The position numbers were made by a program, and so were the translations under genes. Under the pieces are notes generated by a model. That model saw only the letters and a program-made list of their open reading frames with translations. It was not told the origin of the DNA and made no database searches. Shown here piece by piece: positions 9,016 to 16,988 of a stretch of 64,000 nucleotides of DNA. Source of the DNA: Natronococcus sp. A-GB7 (GTDB lineage: Archaea; Halobacteriota; Halobacteria; Halobacteriales; Natrialbaceae); contig NZ_JARUKV010000012.1 of assembly GCF_029688865.1 (NCBI RefSeq), positions 1 through 64,000 on the forward strand, read 5' to 3'. Positions within the stretch are counted from its first letter, which is position 1. Every line of letters starts with the position of its first letter.

Positions 9016-9552
9016 CGTATCACCCGAGCGTATCCGCGACGGTGGTTGCTCGCGAGCATCCATCGCTCGCCCGGCGTAGCGCAGAGAGACGGCCGACCTG
9101 CAGCCCCTTCGCCGCGTACTGTTGACGATTCATCTCTGTCGGAGCGTGGGTTTTACCGGGTATAGTGTTTAATCTGTTAAGCAAAAGTCCGAATATTACT
9201 ACGGTTTCTCGCCGTTCGAACCCCGCTGTAGTGGCCGAAAGCCGAGTAAAGAGTTCGCTCGAGTTACAGTAGTCGAACGGCGTTATCACGGCCGGCAGCT
9301 GCCTGCCGTTCGATCGATCCGCCTCGCGAAGGCGCCCGATTTCGCTCCGCGAACGGTCCGACGCCGCTCCCGGGTGCGATTTCTGCGGCGATCGTTGCTC
9401 GTTCGGTCGCGACGGCAGCGTTCGCTATCATCGTGATAAGTGGTGGCAGGCGGCGTTGTCACTGTGAAACGGTTGGCGGGCCAAGGTTTGTGCCCCTCGA
9501 GCCCGCTCGTCGAATCGACACGCTAAGGCGGGCCGACGAGAAATCCGAACCG
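9016..9552. promoter_or_regulatory. 537-base divergent intergenic region
   Basis: This lies between the deacetylase (leftward) and the deaminase (rightward). I see no gene. An AT-rich stretch at about 9166-9205 (containing tgtttaatctgttaagc) may hold the leftward promoter. A small dyad, TATCA-TCG-TGATA, sits at 9426-9438, about 115 bases before the deaminase start. The in-frame GTG codons between 9433 and 9552 would extend the deaminase by 40 arginine-rich residues and are not supported. Confidence 0.35.
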
Positions 9553-10845
9553 ATGGCGACGCTTTCGATCACCGGCGGACAGGTGCTGTTGCCCGACGGG
9601 ACGGTGACGCGCGCGGATGTACTGATCGACCGGGACGACGGCGAGATCCTCGAGGTCGGGGCCGACCTCGAGGCCGAGGACTCGCTCGACGCCTCGGGCG
9701 CGCTCGTGACCCCCGGGCTCGTCAACGGTCACAGCCACGTCGCGATGACGCTCCTGCGGGGGTACGCCGACGACAAACCGCTCGAGAGCTGGCTTCGGGA
9801 GGACATCTGGCCGGCCGAGGGCGAACTCACTCCTGACGACGTTCGGACCGGAGCGGAGCTGGGACTGCTCGAGATGATCAAAGGCGGGACGACCGCCTTC
9901 GCCGATATGTACTTCGAGATGCCCGAAATCGTCGACGCCGTCGACCGAGCGGGGCTTCGCGCGCGGCTCGGTCACGGCGTCGTCACCGTCGTCAAGGACG
10001 ACGCGGGGGCCCGCGAGGACTTAGAGACGAGCCTCGCGTTCGCCCGCGAGTACGACGGCGCCGCGGACGGCCGGATCTCGACGGCGTTTATGCCGCACTC
10101 GCTGACGACCGTCGGCCGGGAGTACCTCGAGGAGTTCGTCCCGAAGGCCCGCGAGGCCGACGTCCCGATTCACTACCACGCCAACGAGACAGCCGACGAG
10201 GTGACGCCGATCGTCGAGTCCGAGGGCGTTCGCCCCCTCGCGTACGCCGCCGAGCTGGGGATGCTCGAGCCCGAGGACTTCGTCGCCCACGGCGTCCACG
10301 TCGACGAGAGCGAGATCGGCCTGCTCGCGGAAGCGGGGACAGGCGTGGTCCACTGTCCGGCCTCGAATATGAAACTGGCCAGCGGGATGGCCCCGGTCCA
10401 GCGCATGCTCGAGGCGGGCGTGACGGTCGGACTCGGGACCGACGGCGCGGCCTCGAACAACGACCTCTCGATGTTAGACGAGGCCCGTGACGCCGCGATG
10501 ATCGGCAAGCTCGCCGCCGAGGACGCGAGTGCGGTGTCTGCCGAACGGGTCACCGAGATGCTCACCCACCGCACGGCCGACGCGATCGGACTCGAGTCGG
10601 GTCGCCTCGAGGAAGGCGCGCCCGCCGACCTCGCCGTGATCGACCTCGAGGAGCCCCACCTGACGCCGGCTCACGACCTGGTGAGCCACCTCGCCTACGC
10701 CGCGGCCGCGTCCGACGTCCGCCACACGATCTGTGACGGACAGGTCCTCATGCGCGACCGGGAGGTGCTGACCCTCGAGGAGGACGCGGTGCTCGAGCGG
10801 GCGAGCGAGGCAGCCGAGTCGCTGGTTGCTCGCGCCGAGGAGTAG
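9553..10845 (+). CDS. mtaD: Amidohydrolase: 5-methylthioadenosine/S-adenosylhomocysteine deaminase (DadD-like)
   Basis: A 430-residue metal-dependent amidohydrolase of the TrzN/MtaD group. The metal ligands are visible: HSHVAMTLLRG (HxH), HYHANET, a histidine in VAHGVHVDESE, and the catalytic aspartate in GLGTDGAASNN, with the substrate-binding sequence VVHCPASNMKL between them. Family members deaminate the adenine ring of MTA, SAH or 5'-deoxyadenosine; archaeal enzymes can be DadD-like. The adenosylhomocysteinase gene lies 0.6 kb downstream on the same strand, supporting a role in SAH and adenosine salvage. The ATG at 9553 gives the family's usual N-terminus. Confidence 0.88.
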   Translation: MATLSITGGQVLLPDGTVTRADVLIDRDDGEILEVGADLEAEDSLDASGALVTPGLVNGHSHVAMTLLRGYADDKPLESWLREDIWPAEGELTPDDVRTGAELGLLEMIKGGTTAFADMYFEMPEIVDAVDRAGLRARLGHGVVTVVKDDAGAREDLETSLAFAREYDGAADGRISTAFMPHSLTTVGREYLEEFVPKAREADVPIHYHANETADEVTPIVESEGVRPLAYAAELGMLEPEDFVAHGVHVDESEIGLLAEAGTGVVHCPASNMKLASGMAPVQRMLEAGVTVGLGTDGAASNNDLSMLDEARDAAMIGKLAAEDASAVSAERVTEMLTHRTADAIGLESGRLEEGAPADLAVIDLEEPHLTPAHDLVSHLAYAAAASDVRHTICDGQVLMRDREVLTLEEDAVLERASEAAESLVARAEE

Positions 10846-10968
10846 CGCGACGGGTTGGATCGACCGTTTCTGCCCTGTTTCTGTGGCCGCCGTTCGGTTT
10901 GTCGGCCGGCGGCTCACCCGGACGAGACCGAATAGTTTACTGACACATAATAGCAATCGAATTGACAC

Positions 10969-11364
10969 ATGTCGCGAACGCGCTCGACCGACGCGGCGTA
11001 CGCGCCCTCGAGTCTACTACTCCGAGAGCTAGTTCTCGGACTGGTTCTGCTGACTGGCACGCATCTCTTCGTCGTCGACGTTCGGGCGTTCGCGTCGATC
11101 GGCGCGGCGATCCCACTCGTCGCCGGGGTCGCGACCGGCCCGTTGCTGCTGATGATCCTGCGCCGAACGAACCGCCCGAGCGTCGGCTTCGCAGGACTCG
11201 TCGCGTTATCGGTGGTCGCCGCGGCCGCGAGTTGGGCCGCTGGGGCTGCCGTCGCCGGCACCGAAGCGGAGGCCGCGCGGATTCCCGCGTTCGGAATCGG
11301 CCTTCTGGTAGGCAGTATCGCGCTTCGGCTCGCCGACGAGCGCCACCGAACGGTCGGCTGGTGA
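10969..11364 (+). CDS. Small hypothetical membrane protein (131 aa)
   Basis: A 131-residue protein with four hydrophobic segments: LVLGLVLLTGTHLFVV, an IGAAIPLVAGVATGPLLLMI stretch, GLVALSVVAAAASWAAG and FGIGLLVGSIALRL. No motif gives a function. It lies between mtaD and ahcY on the same strand with gaps of 123 and 60 bases. The AT-rich stretch at about 10930-10965 (tagtttactgacacataatagc) likely holds its own promoter. Confidence 0.65.
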   Translation: MSRTRSTDAAYAPSSLLLRELVLGLVLLTGTHLFVVDVRAFASIGAAIPLVAGVATGPLLLMILRRTNRPSVGFAGLVALSVVAAAASWAAGAAVAGTEAEAARIPAFGIGLLVGSIALRLADERHRTVGW

Positions 11365-11424
11365 TCGACACCGCTCCCTCGGCACTTCGGTAGCGTTTTC
11401 CCCGCCCTGGCCCTCCACCGACAC

Positions 11425-12708
11425 ATGACCGAGTATCCGCCGATCAGCGATCAGCTGGACGACCTCGAGTCCGCACGAGAGGAGGGTCGTCGCAAGATGG
11501 ACTGGGCCGCCCAGCACATGCCCATCCTCGAGCACGTCCGCGAGGAGTTCGTCGACGACCAGCCCTTCGAGGGCGAACGCATCGCGATGGCGATGCACGT
11601 CGAGGCCAAGACCGCGATGCTCGTCGAGACGCTCGCCGAGGGTGGCGCCGACGTTGCGGTAACGGGCTGCAACCCGCTGTCGACCCACGACGACGTCTCG
11701 GCGGCGCTCGACGCCCACGAGTCGATCACGAGCTACGCGAAACGCGGCGTCGACGACGAGGAGTACTACGACGCCATCGAGGCCGTCATCGCCCACGAGC
11801 CGACCGTCACTGTCGACGACGGGATGGACCTCGTCGCGGCGATCCACGAGGACTACCCCGAACTGATCGACGGCATCGTCGGCGGTGCGGAGGAGACCAC
11901 TACGGGCGTCCACCGCCTGCGCGCGATGGACGAGGACGGCGCGCTCGACTACCCCGTCTTTGCCGTCAACGACACGCCGATGAAGCGGCTGTTCGACAAC
12001 GTCCACGGCACCGGCGAGTCCTCGCTGGCCTCGATCGCGATGACCACGAACCTCTCGTGGGCGGGCAAGGACGTCGTCGTCGCCGGCTTCGGCTACTGCG
12101 GCAAGGGCGTCGCCCGGAAGGCGTCGGGCCAGAACGCGAACGTCATCGTCACCGAGGTCGAACCCCGCCGCGCGCTCGAGGCCCACATGGAGGGCTACGA
12201 GGTCATGCCGATGGCCGACGCGGCCGAGACGGGCGACGTCTTCCTGACGACCACCGGAAACCGGGACGTCATCGTCGAAGAGCACTTCGAGAACATGCAG
12301 GACGGCGTCCTGCTCGCCAACGCGGGCCACTTCGACATCGAGATCGACCTCGAGGCGCTCGATGAGCTCGCCGTCGACCGCTACGAGGCTCGAGACGGCG
12401 TCGAGGCCTACGAACTCGAGGACGGTCGCCGACTCAACGTCGTCGCCGAGGGTCGACTCGTCAACCTCGCCGCGCCGATCTCGCTTGGCCACCCCGTCGA
12501 AGTGATGGACCAGAGCTTCGGTATTCAGGCGGTCTGCGTTCGCGAGATGCTCGAGAACAGCGACGCCTACGACGCGGGCGTCCACGACGTCCCCGACGAC
12601 CTGGATCGGGAGATCGCCGAGATCAAACTCGAGGCCGAGGGCGTCGACTTCGACGCGCTAACCGACACCCAGCGCGAGTACATGGATAGCTGGGACCACG
12701 GGACGTAA
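11425..12708 (+). CDS. ahcY: Adenosylhomocysteinase
   Basis: A 427-residue S-adenosylhomocysteine hydrolase, which reversibly splits SAH into adenosine and homocysteine with bound NAD. The visible signatures are the substrate domain (GGADVAVTGCNPLSTHDD), the SAHH motif region NDTPMKRLFDN, the NAD-binding loop VVVAGFGYCGKGVA, TTTGNRDVI and ANAGHFDIEID. Its length matches archaeal homologues, which lack the bacterial insert. A 5-base dyad (gtaag-ttt-cttac) overlaps the TAA stop. Together with the mtaD-type deaminase upstream it forms an SAH disposal module. Confidence 0.96.
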   Translation: MTEYPPISDQLDDLESAREEGRRKMDWAAQHMPILEHVREEFVDDQPFEGERIAMAMHVEAKTAMLVETLAEGGADVAVTGCNPLSTHDDVSAALDAHESITSYAKRGVDDEEYYDAIEAVIAHEPTVTVDDGMDLVAAIHEDYPELIDGIVGGAEETTTGVHRLRAMDEDGALDYPVFAVNDTPMKRLFDNVHGTGESSLASIAMTTNLSWAGKDVVVAGFGYCGKGVARKASGQNANVIVTEVEPRRALEAHMEGYEVMPMADAAETGDVFLTTTGNRDVIVEEHFENMQDGVLLANAGHFDIEIDLEALDELAVDRYEARDGVEAYELEDGRRLNVVAEGRLVNLAAPISLGHPVEVMDQSFGIQAVCVREMLENSDAYDAGVHDVPDDLDREIAEIKLEAEGVDFDALTDTQREYMDSWDHGT

Positions 12709-12869
12709 GTTTCTTACTCCCCTCTCTCGAGCTCTCCCGAGACGATTTTCTCGTCACCCGGAATAAGGGAACCTTTCAACAGTTGTAGTTAGTTTCCCTG
12801 ACGGTGGGAATCAGCTGCGATATATACGTCGTTGTCCGTCGTACGTATAGCTGTACGAGGAGAACGATC

Positions 12870-13403
12870 ATGCAAACACCCACTACAAACCGACTCGAGA
12901 GCCGCCTCGGAGGCGTAACGATAGACGGACGACCCCACCAGCTGGGCGTCTGGGCGGTCTTCGGACTGCGCCTGCTCATGGGCTGGGTTATGCTCGCGGC
13001 GGGCTGGAGCAAACTCGTCGGCGACTTCAGCGCCTACGGCTACCTGGCGAACGTCGACCCGGCGAGCCCGGCCAGCGCCGTCTTCGGCGCGATGGCGGCG
13101 AACGGCACGCTGATGGCCGCCGTCGACGTGATCGTCCCGGTCACCCAGGTGCTGATCGGCGTCGCGCTGCTCGCCGGCGCGTTCGTCCGTCTGGCCGCGC
13201 TGGGCGCCTCGATCCAGATGGTGATGTTCTACTTCGGCAGCTGGGACGTCGCCGGCGGACTGGTCAACGACCAGCTCGTCTACGCCGCCGTGTTCCTGGT
13301 CCTCGGGGCCCTCGCCGCGGGACGGATCCTCGGCGTCGACCGCTACCTCGAGAGCCACCCGATCGTCGAGCGCTACCCGAAACTCCGGTACCTGCTCGGC
13401 TGA
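12870..13403 (+). CDS. DoxX family membrane protein
   Basis: A 177-residue protein with four transmembrane helices in the DoxX pattern: LRLLMGWVMLAAGWSKL at the first helix, a periplasmic-side linker, VIVPVTQVLIGVALLAGAF, a third helix with MVMFYFGSWD, and LVYAAVFLVLGALAAG. DoxX/DoxD-like proteins are thiosulfate:quinone oxidoreductase subunits in Acidianus, but most archaeal members are uncharacterised. I placed the start at the ATG at 12870; the sequence before it has a partial dyad (gtac-N8-gtac, 12841-12856) that could be an operator. No electron-transfer partner lies next to it. Confidence 0.85.
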   Translation: MQTPTTNRLESRLGGVTIDGRPHQLGVWAVFGLRLLMGWVMLAAGWSKLVGDFSAYGYLANVDPASPASAVFGAMAANGTLMAAVDVIVPVTQVLIGVALLAGAFVRLAALGASIQMVMFYFGSWDVAGGLVNDQLVYAAVFLVLGALAAGRILGVDRYLESHPIVERYPKLRYLLG

Positions 13404-13441
13404 TCGATGACCGCCTCTGGCTCCTGCTCTTTTCATATTGG

Positions 13442-13453
13442 TTTCAGCTGAAA
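13442..13453. promoter_or_regulatory. 12-base perfect palindrome before the CPBP protease gene
   Basis: TTTCAGCTGAAA reads identically on both strands and lies 38 bases before the CPBP gene start, just downstream of an AT-rich patch (cttttcatattgg). Its position between the putative promoter and the start codon fits an operator. The binding protein is unknown, and a short palindrome can arise by chance. Confidence 0.35.
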
Positions 13454-13491
13454 GAGGAACGCCCAAGAGTGGCCTACCCCTAGGCCGGCAC

Positions 13492-14307
13492 ATGGCAACA
13501 GTAGACCGGGCGGACGGCCAGGTTAGATCGCTCCTCGTCGCCGTCTTCCTCTCGGTCGCCGCGATCGTCGCGTCGCAGTTTACGACGCTCCCGGCGTTCC
13601 TGCTCGATCCCGCGCTGCTCGAGTCGCCCGCGGAGGCATCGAACACAGCGACGTTCGTCCTGCTGACGCTGAACTTCCTGGGATTCTTCCTCGTCGGCGG
13701 GTTCTACCTCTGGTGGACCGAACGCGGCTGGGACTGGCTCGACCTCCGGATGCCGACGCGGCGCGGCTGGGGATACGTACTGGCCGGCATCGTCGGCAGC
13801 ATCGCGTTCGTGATGCTCGTCAACATCGTCGCGACGGTGCTCCAGCTTCCCTCCTCGGAGAATCAGGTCGTCGAACTGGTCGGCGACGATCCGAACATGG
13901 TGTTGCTCATGATCGTCGTCGTCTTCCTCTTCAACGCGCCCGCCGAGGAGTTCCTCTTCCGGAACGTCATCCAGAAGCGCCTCTACGCCGCCTTCTCGCG
14001 GATGAGCGCCGTCGTCGTCACGAGCGTCATCTTCGCCCTGGTCCACATCCCCGCCTACGCGCTGGCGGCCGACGGCGGGCTCGCTCCGCTCGGCGCGATC
14101 GGCGTCTCGCTGACAGTCGTGTTCTTCGGCTCGGTCATCTTCGGCTACCTCTACGCGAAAACGGACAACCTCATCGTGCCGACGGCGGCCCACGCCGCGT
14201 TCAACGCCTTCCAGTTCGCGATCCTCTATCTCGTCTTGCGCTTCGCGCCCGAAGAGTTCGAGCAGATGATGGCCGTCGGCCTCGACGCGCTTGCAGTCGC
14301 GCTCTGA
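13492..14307 (+). CDS. CPBP family intramembrane metalloprotease (CAAX/Abi type)
   Basis: A 271-residue protein with about eight hydrophobic segments. The catalytic motifs of the CPBP family are present: AEEFLFRNVIQKRL (motif 1, EExxxR), IFALVHIPAY (motif 2, FxxxH) and TAAHAAFNAFQF (motif 4, HxxxN). These glutamyl intramembrane proteases include CAAX-processing Rce1 and bacteriocin-immunity proteins; the haloarchaeal targets are unknown. I chose the ATG at 13492 because the hydrophobic core begins soon after it. Hjc starts 41 bases downstream on the same strand. Confidence 0.9.
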   Translation: MATVDRADGQVRSLLVAVFLSVAAIVASQFTTLPAFLLDPALLESPAEASNTATFVLLTLNFLGFFLVGGFYLWWTERGWDWLDLRMPTRRGWGYVLAGIVGSIAFVMLVNIVATVLQLPSSENQVVELVGDDPNMVLLMIVVVFLFNAPAEEFLFRNVIQKRLYAAFSRMSAVVVTSVIFALVHIPAYALAADGGLAPLGAIGVSLTVVFFGSVIFGYLYAKTDNLIVPTAAHAAFNAFQFAILYLVLRFAPEEFEQMMAVGLDALAVAL

Positions 14308-14348
14308 GCTTCGCCCCGTTTATTACTCCCGACCGGTGACTCACCGGT

Positions 14349-14867
14349 ATGTCCCACGCGAAGGGCGGCCGCCGCGAACGAGAGCTCGTCAACGCGCTCG
14401 ACGAGGCCGGGTTCGCGGTGATGCGCGCGCCCGCGAGCGGTGCAGCGACGGACCGCGAACTTCCCGACGTGCTCGCCGGTGACGGCGACACCTTCTACGC
14501 GATCGAGGCGAAATCGAGCGCAGGCGATCCGATCTACCTCACCGGCGAGGAGGTCGAGGCGCTGACGTACTTCGCACAGAACTTCGGCGCGAAACCCCGC
14601 ATCGGCGTTCGCTTCGACCGCGAGGACTGGTACTTCTTCCACCCCGCGGATCTCCACGTCACCGACGGCGGGAACTACCGCGTCAAGAAGGAGACCGCGC
14701 TCGCCGACGGCACCGACTTCCCCGAGTTCGTCGGCGATTCGGAGAAGGTCACTCTCGAGGAGGTCGACCAGCCCGATGCCGCCCCCGACGAGGACGTCGT
14801 CCGCGTGCTCAACGCCGTCAAGCAGGGCGTGATGGAGGTCGAGGAGGCCGCGGAGCTGCTCGAGTAG
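14349..14867 (+). CDS. hjc: Holliday junction resolvase Hjc
   Basis: A 172-residue archaeal Hjc. The nuclease core is intact: the N-terminal [15 protein letters not shown] supplies the first glutamate, LPDVLAG the catalytic aspartate (about residue 40), and AIEAKSS the E-x-K pair (residues 53-55). Hjc dimers cut four-way DNA junctions during recombination repair. The C-terminal 70 residues (after WYFFHP) form an acidic extension ending in a helical segment common in haloarchaeal members. The gene is convergent with the histidine kinase (3 bases between stops). Confidence 0.94.
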   Translation: MSHAKGGRRERELVNALDEAGFAVMRAPASGAATDRELPDVLAGDGDTFYAIEAKSSAGDPIYLTGEEVEALTYFAQNFGAKPRIGVRFDREDWYFFHPADLHVTDGGNYRVKKETALADGTDFPEFVGDSEKVTLEEVDQPDAAPDEDVVRVLNAVKQGVMEVEEAAELLE

Positions 14868-14870
14868 CCC

Positions 14871-16646
14871 TTAGGAGTCGGCGGCCGGGAGCCGAACCGT
14901 GACGACGCTGCCCCGGGGCTCGTTCTCCGAAAAGGAGAGCTCACCCGACGACAGCGAGACCGTCCACTTCACCAGCCAGAGTCCGAACCCACTCCCGTGC
15001 TCGAGGGGGGTTTCCGCGTTGGCCTGGAGCGCAGCGAGTTCCTGCTTTGGAATCCCGGGCCCGTCGTCGGCGACCTCGATCCGCACGGCGTCGTCCCCGT
15101 CGACGACGCGAACGGAGACCGAAGGTCGCTCCGTGTCGTTGTGGAGCACCGCGTTCTCGATCAGATTCGCGATCGCGGTCCGGAAACTCTCCTCGTCGAT
15201 GACGGTGACGGGGCCGGCCCCGCCGTCGAGATCGACGGTGAACTGCGCCTGCGGATACTCGCCTCGAGCGTCCTCGACTACCCGTTCGACGACCGCTGTG
15301 GCTGATGCAGTCGTCCGGCCGTCCTGGGAGTCGATCGCCCGCTCGAACTGCCGGGCCTTCTCGCTTAACTCGAGAACGCGGGTCGCGCTCGTTCGAGCCC
15401 GGTCGACGTACTCGCGGTCCGCCGGCTGAACCCGTTCCTCGAGGAGGTCGAGATAGCCGACGGTCACGTTCAGGTCGTTGCGGATGTTGTGGCGAAACAC
15501 GCGCTGAAGCACGCTGCGTCGCTCGCGCTCGATGAGCTCCGTCACGTCGTCCAGGTAGATCACCCGTCCGGTGTTCCGTCCGAGACTGTCGGTCAGTTCG
15601 ATCGTCCGTGGCCGAAACACCCGTCGGCCGGCCTCCGTCTCGAGGACGTGCTCGCCGCCGTCGACGTCGAACTCGGGCGGGAGTGCCACTTCGATGTCGG
15701 TTCCGACCGTCTCGTCGCCGAGCAACTCCCGCGCGGTGGCGTTGGCGTCCAGTAGACGGCCGTCGGCGTCGACGACGACGACGCCGTCGTCCAGCGCGTC
15801 GAGCAGTCGCGACCGGGCTACGGGGACGACGTCGATGAGACGGGTGGTGAAGATACCGATGCCGAAGAGAACGGCCGTGACAGCGAACCCGATCGGCGTC
15901 GGATCGACCGTCGGATGGGGCCAGCCGCGGAAGACGTACGCGATACCGACGATCCAGGGGACGACGATACCGAGGACGATGACGAACGACTGCTTCTGGT
16001 AGATCGCGGGCTGCCCGATCGCCGTCAGCAGGAGGAGTACGGTCCCCAGCGCGAGGAGTCCCCATCCGAACGCGGCGAACAGCCAGAACCCCGGCCCTCG
16101 ACTCCGTTCCAGGACTGCCATCTCCCCGACGGTGGCGACGGCGAACTCGGCGTAGAACAGCCCGTGGCTCTGGGTGGTGAGTACGACCAGGACGGTCAGT
16201 ACGGGCCCGACGAACAGGACCGCGGCGAGTCGACGAGTCACCCAACGGTCCCGTCCGGAGTACCGCAGTACGAACAGCAGGAACCAGATCGGTGCCGTCG
16301 TGACGCCGAGGTACTTCACGGCGGTGAGGACGACGTACGCCGTCGGATCGAGCGTGAACAGTCGGGCCATCGATCCGACGACCCAGACGGCGACGGCCAC
16401 GACCATGCAGACGAACAGGCGACCGAGCGGCTTCTCCGAGTGGCTGCGCCCGACGTAGACCGCAAGCGCGATCATCAGTCCCGCGGCTACGAGGTGGCTC
16501 GCCCAGATGACGTCCGAATCGGTCACCCCGTACACGGCTACCCTCTTCGTCGTCGGAAGGTGCGGCGTACTTCTCCCGCCGGCGCTCTCCGGGCTCCGCC
16601 GACGGTATCCGAACGCTGTTCTCCCATCGTTCTGTTTCGGATTCAC
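14871..16646 (-). CDS. Histidine kinase with N-terminal 7TM sensor and PAS domain
   Basis: A 591-residue membrane sensor kinase. Seven hydrophobic segments (about residues 45-270) match the histKA-7TM input domain. A PAS domain follows (about 280-370, DDGVVVVDADGRLLDANA), then the dimerisation helix with the phospho-accepting histidine 386 in FRHNIRNDL, and an HATPase domain with the N box NLIENAVLHN (494-503), G1 DDGPGIP and a G2 GSGFGLWLV. The ORF start is a GTG at 16644-16646, about 15 bases from an AT-rich TATA-like stretch (16656-16668, read on the minus strand); GTG codons closer to the first helix are alternatives. No response regulator is adjacent, so its partner is unknown. Confidence 0.9.
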   Translation of the reverse strand: MNPKQNDGRTAFGYRRRSPESAGGRSTPHLPTTKRVAVYGVTDSDVIWASHLVAAGLMIALAVYVGRSHSEKPLGRLFVCMVVAVAVWVVGSMARLFTLDPTAYVVLTAVKYLGVTTAPIWFLLFVLRYSGRDRWVTRRLAAVLFVGPVLTVLVVLTTQSHGLFYAEFAVATVGEMAVLERSRGPGFWLFAAFGWGLLALGTVLLLLTAIGQPAIYQKQSFVIVLGIVVPWIVGIAYVFRGWPHPTVDPTPIGFAVTAVLFGIGIFTTRLIDVVPVARSRLLDALDDGVVVVDADGRLLDANATARELLGDETVGTDIEVALPPEFDVDGGEHVLETEAGRRVFRPRTIELTDSLGRNTGRVIYLDDVTELIERERRSVLQRVFRHNIRNDLNVTVGYLDLLEERVQPADREYVDRARTSATRVLELSEKARQFERAIDSQDGRTTASATAVVERVVEDARGEYPQAQFTVDLDGGAGPVTVIDEESFRTAIANLIENAVLHNDTERPSVSVRVVDGDDAVRIEVADDGPGIPKQELAALQANAETPLEHGSGFGLWLVKWTVSLSSGELSFSENEPRGSVVTVRLPAADS

Positions 16647-16988
16647 GAGCCAATGAATTTATTGTACGATAGTATAGTATAGTGAGCGAACAGAACAGTA
16701 CGTTCTCGAGACGACCGCCGAAACGCGCGTCCGCTCGAGGAAGGTTTCCGCGGCTCCGTCGATCAGTTCCCATCAGTCCGGTCGTGTCGCGCATGGACTC
16801 CTCGAATCGAATCCGGCTTCGCCCAGTCGACACCACAAAGATGGAGACGGACGTGGGTCCGGTCAGTCCGATCGGAAGCTCGAGGCGGAACAGTCCGAAC
16901 GTTCCGCCTGGCGACAGCACCACGATAGCCACGACGACCTGGACAGTGGCAAACGCGCTCCTCCCGTTCGAGCCGATTGTCGCGACCG
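16647..16988. other. 342-base region between the kinase start and the acyl-CoA dehydrogenase stop
   Basis: The kinase promoter is probably the AT-rich run at 16656-16682. An open minus-strand frame starting with TTG at 17007 and continuing through here encodes a hydrophobic stretch (VVVAIVVLSPGGTFGLF) but then runs on in the wrong frame under the kinase gene. It lacks a good start and is not called. A plus-strand frame (16682-17038) is serine/arginine-rich and looks like its shadow. Confidence 0.35.

Noticed and set aside
9433-9552. N-terminal extension of the MTA/SAH deaminase using an upstream GTG
   Set aside because: The added 40 residues are Arg/Gly-rich and unlike the family, which starts close to the ATG at 9553.
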